The notes under the pieces were generated by a model. That model worked only from the letters and a program-made list of their open reading frames with translations. It did not search any database and was not told where the DNA came from. From contig CACKFS010000004.1 in assembly GCA_902599575.1 (NCBI GenBank), positions 1 to 54,882 on the forward strand: DNA of 54,882 nucleotides. Direction: 5' to 3'. Origin of the DNA: an uncultured Pelagibacteraceae bacterium. GTDB lineage: Bacteria; Pseudomonadota; Alphaproteobacteria; Pelagibacterales; Pelagibacteraceae. Shown piece after piece: positions 52,254 to 54,882 of the stretch (position 1 is the first letter of the stretch; every line of letters begins with the position of its first letter). Both the position numbers and the translations under genes were made by a program.

Positions 52254-53342
52254 ATGATTATTGGCTCTGTTTGTGAAAATAAAAACACTGAAAAAAGAAT
52301 TTCAGTTACACCTGAAAATGTAAAGAAATTTATTTCAAATGGTTTCAAAGTATATCTTGAAAAAAATTATGCTGAACATCTTGAAATAAACGATGAAAAG
52401 TTCTCAGAAAATGGTGCTGAATTTTTTAGTGAAAAAGAAAAAATTATAAAAGAATCAGATATTTTATTACAATTAAATTTACCTTCCGAAGAAGATTTAA
52501 AAATTTTAAGTCCGAATAAAAACTTGATAGGAGTTTTCGATCCTACAAATAATAAAGATACCATTTCAAAACTTTCCGAAAAAAATATTAATGTTTTTTC
52601 ATTGGAATTACTTCCACGAATAACTCGTGCTCAGTCAATGGATATCTTATCTTCGCAGGCAAATCTTGCTGGTTACAAAGCAGTTATTGATGCATTTTCT
52701 TTTTTTAATAAAGCAATCCCAATGATGATGACAGCAGCTGGCACTATTCCTGCTGCAAAAGTTCTTATTGTTGGAGCTGGAGTTGCTGGATTACAGGCTA
52801 TAGCAACAGCAAAAAGAATGGGTGCTATTGTTTTTGCAACAGATGTGAGAATGGCATCTAAAGAACAAGTTGAAAGTTTAGGAGGTAAATTTTTAGTTGT
52901 CGAAGGATCAGAAAATCTAGAAACATCTGGAGGATATGCAAAAGAAACCTCAGAAGAGTTTAAAAAAAAACAAGAAGACTTATTAACTGAGACTTTGAAA
53001 AAAATTGATATAGTTATTTGCACAGCTTTAATTCCTGGTAAAAAAGCTCCAGTAATAATTAAAGGAAATATGATCAAAGAAATGCCAAAAGGTTCAGTTA
53101 TTTATGATTTAGCTGCATCCCAAGGTGGTAATACAGAATTTACAAAAGTAGACGAAATAGTTGACATAAAAGGAGTTAAAATTTTGGGAGATAGCAATTT
53201 ACTTAATAAACTTCCAGTATCTGCATCAAATTTATATTCTAAAAATTTATTTAACTTTGTGATTAATTTATATGATAAAAAAAACAATAAGATTAATATA
53301 AATTTGGATGACGAAATTATTAAAAAAACTTTGGTGAAATAG
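52254..53342 (+). CDS. pntA: NAD(P) transhydrogenase subunit alpha, soluble part
   Basis: ENKNTEKRISVTPENVKKFISNG, VLIVGAGVAGLQAIATAKRMGAIVFATDVR, IVICTALIPGKKAPVII, DLAASQGGNTEFT. Confidence 0.95.
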   Translation: MIIGSVCENKNTEKRISVTPENVKKFISNGFKVYLEKNYAEHLEINDEKFSENGAEFFSEKEKIIKESDILLQLNLPSEEDLKILSPNKNLIGVFDPTNNKDTISKLSEKNINVFSLELLPRITRAQSMDILSSQANLAGYKAVIDAFSFFNKAIPMMMTAAGTIPAAKVLIVGAGVAGLQAIATAKRMGAIVFATDVRMASKEQVESLGGKFLVVEGSENLETSGGYAKETSEEFKKKQEDLLTETLKKIDIVICTALIPGKKAPVIIKGNMIKEMPKGSVIYDLAASQGGNTEFTKVDEIVDIKGVKILGDSNLLNKLPVSASNLYSKNLFNFVINLYDKKNNKININLDDEIIKKTLVK

Positions 53343-53343
53343 T

Positions 53344-53646
53344 ATGGAAATAGACCCTTTTGTATTTAGATTAAGTATTTTTATTTTATCAATATTTGTT
53401 GGCTATTATGTTGTATGGAGCGTCACACCATCCTTACATACACCATTAATGTCAGTGACTAATGCTATTTCTTCAGTAATTATAGTTGGAGCAATAATTG
53501 CTGCTTTAGCCGGAAATAATCAAAATATTTTTAATGAGGCAAGTATATTTGGATTTTTGGCCATAACATTAGCCGCAGTTAATATATTTGGAGGATTTTT
53601 AGTAACACAAAGAATGTTAGCAATGTACAAAAAAAAGAAAAAATGA
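53344..53646 (+). CDS. pntAB: NAD(P) transhydrogenase subunit alpha, transmembrane part
   Basis: VGYYVVWSVTPSLHTPLMSVTNAISSVIIVGA, AAVNIFGGFLVTQRMLAMYKKK. Confidence 0.95.
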   Translation: MEIDPFVFRLSIFILSIFVGYYVVWSVTPSLHTPLMSVTNAISSVIIVGAIIAALAGNNQNIFNEASIFGFLAITLAAVNIFGGFLVTQRMLAMYKKKKK

Positions 53647-54882
53647 TTTCAATAAATTTACTAGCACTATTTTATCTAATTTCAGGGGTTCTATTTATTC
53701 TAGCTTTGAGAGGACTTTCCTCTCCTGAAACTTCCCGACAAGGAAATTTTTTTGGTATTTTGGGTATGTCAATTGCAGTGGTGGTAACATTTTTGTCCAT
53801 AGGCAACTTTTCAACTAGCTTTATTTATGTAATTGTATTTCTTTTAATTGGTGGAAGCATTGGTGCATTTATCGCTTTTAAAATTCCTATGACTGCGATG
53901 CCAGAGTTAGTAGCTGGTTTTCATAGTTTGGTCGGTCTAGCAGCAGTTTTTGTTGCAATTTCAGCTTTTATAAATCCGGAGGCTTTTAATCTTGGTATCA
54001 CTGGAAATATTAAGCTCGCGAGTTTAATAGAAATGTCAATAGGTGCCGCAGTTGGAGCAGTAACTTTTTCAGGCTCAGTAATTGCATTTTTAAAATTAAG
54101 AGGAATAATGTCAGGAGCACCAATAACATTTCCTGGTCAACACATTTTAAATTTACTTATTTTAATATCTATCATTGGTTTAACTTATTTTCTTTGCAAG
54201 ACACAAAACTCTTCTTTGTTTTGGTCATTAATTGCTATATCTTTTTTAGTTGGCATACTATTAATAATACCTATAGGTGGAGCTGATATGCCTGTTGTAA
54301 TTTCAATGTTGAACTCTTATTCAGGTTGGGCAGCAGCGGGAATTGGTTTTACTCTAGAAAATACCGCTTTAATTATTACAGGTGCCTTAGTGGGCTCATC
54401 TGGAGCAATATTATCATACATTATGTGTAAAGGGATGAATAGATCCTTTTTTAATGTCATCTTAGGAGGATTTGGAGGCACTGATCAAACATCAACATCC
54501 AAAAATAAAGAGCAAAAACCAGTCAAAAGCGGAAATTCAGATGATGCTGCTTTTTTAATGAAGAATGCGTCTTCAGTTATCATTGTACCAGGTTATGGAA
54601 TGGCTGTTGCACAAGCCCAACATGCACTTAGAGAAATGGTCGATGCTTTAAAGAAGAACGGTATAAAAGTTTCATATGCAATACACCCTGTAGCCGGAAG
54701 AATGCCTGGGCATATGAATGTATTATTGGCAGAGGCGAATGTTCCTTACGATGAAGTTTTTGAATTAGAGGAAATCAATAATGATTTTGCTAATTGCGAT
54801 GTTGCTTATGTTATTGGTGCTAATGATGTTACTAATCCTGTGGCAAAAACTGATCCTCAAAGCCCAATTTATGGTATGCCTA
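53643..54882 (+). CDS. pntB: NAD(P) transhydrogenase subunit beta (truncated by window end)
   Basis: Manual translation MISINLLALFYLISGVLFILALRGLSSPETSRQGNFFGILGMSIAV..; ATGA overlap with the upstream gene; open to window end. Confidence 0.95.
   Translation, partial: MISINLLALFYLISGVLFILALRGLSSPETSRQGNFFGILGMSIAVVVTFLSIGNFSTSFIYVIVFLLIGGSIGAFIAFKIPMTAMPELVAGFHSLVGLAAVFVAISAFINPEAFNLGITGNIKLASLIEMSIGAAVGAVTFSGSVIAFLKLRGIMSGAPITFPGQHILNLLILISIIGLTYFLCKTQNSSLFWSLIAISFLVGILLIIPIGGADMPVVISMLNSYSGWAAAGIGFTLENTALIITGALVGSSGAILSYIMCKGMNRSFFNVILGGFGGTDQTSTSKNKEQKPVKSGNSDDAAFLMKNASSVIIVPGYGMAVAQAQHALREMVDALKKNGIKVSYAIHPVAGRMPGHMNVLLAEANVPYDEVFELEEINNDFANCDVAYVIGANDVTNPVAKTDPQSPIYGMP

Overview
Low-GC, very gene-dense bacterial chromosome segment. 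Family content, gene order and AT bias point to Alphaproteobacteria, most likely SAR11/Pelagibacterales; this is inferred from recognition, no search was run. The window runs from the 5' end of atpB (minus strand, truncated) to pntB (plus strand, truncated). Most of it is a conserved core: smc, mutY, ccrM, rnhB, ispE, tRNA-Gln, cca, greA, hemF, petABC, ychF-pth-rplY-prs, lgt, a MarR/response-regulator/kinase cassette, ilvE, pgsA-uvrC-folB-SDR-uvrB, trxB, carAB, dnaG, rpoD, rpmJ and pntA/pntB. The only accessory-looking stretch is a surface-glycan block (about 45.5-51.8 kb: GT2, WecA-like transferase, polytopic membrane protein, FkbM methyltransferase, gmd, fcl). It sits between rpoD and an isolated 5S rRNA gene that has its own good promoter match. 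No mobile elements, CRISPR arrays or prophage were seen, and I found no convincing entirely new system. The most interesting points are an SMC protein that appears to lack a hinge, an ADP-ribosylglycohydrolase-like protein with Cys in place of the metal-binding Asp positions, a family-4-like UDG and a DnaG that have lost metal-ligand cysteines, a tRNA-Gln gene ending 4 nt before the start codon of the CCA-adding enzyme, back-to-back divergent start codons (CATATG), the orphan 5S with its promoter, and an uncharacterised possible GT-C enzyme in the glycan block.
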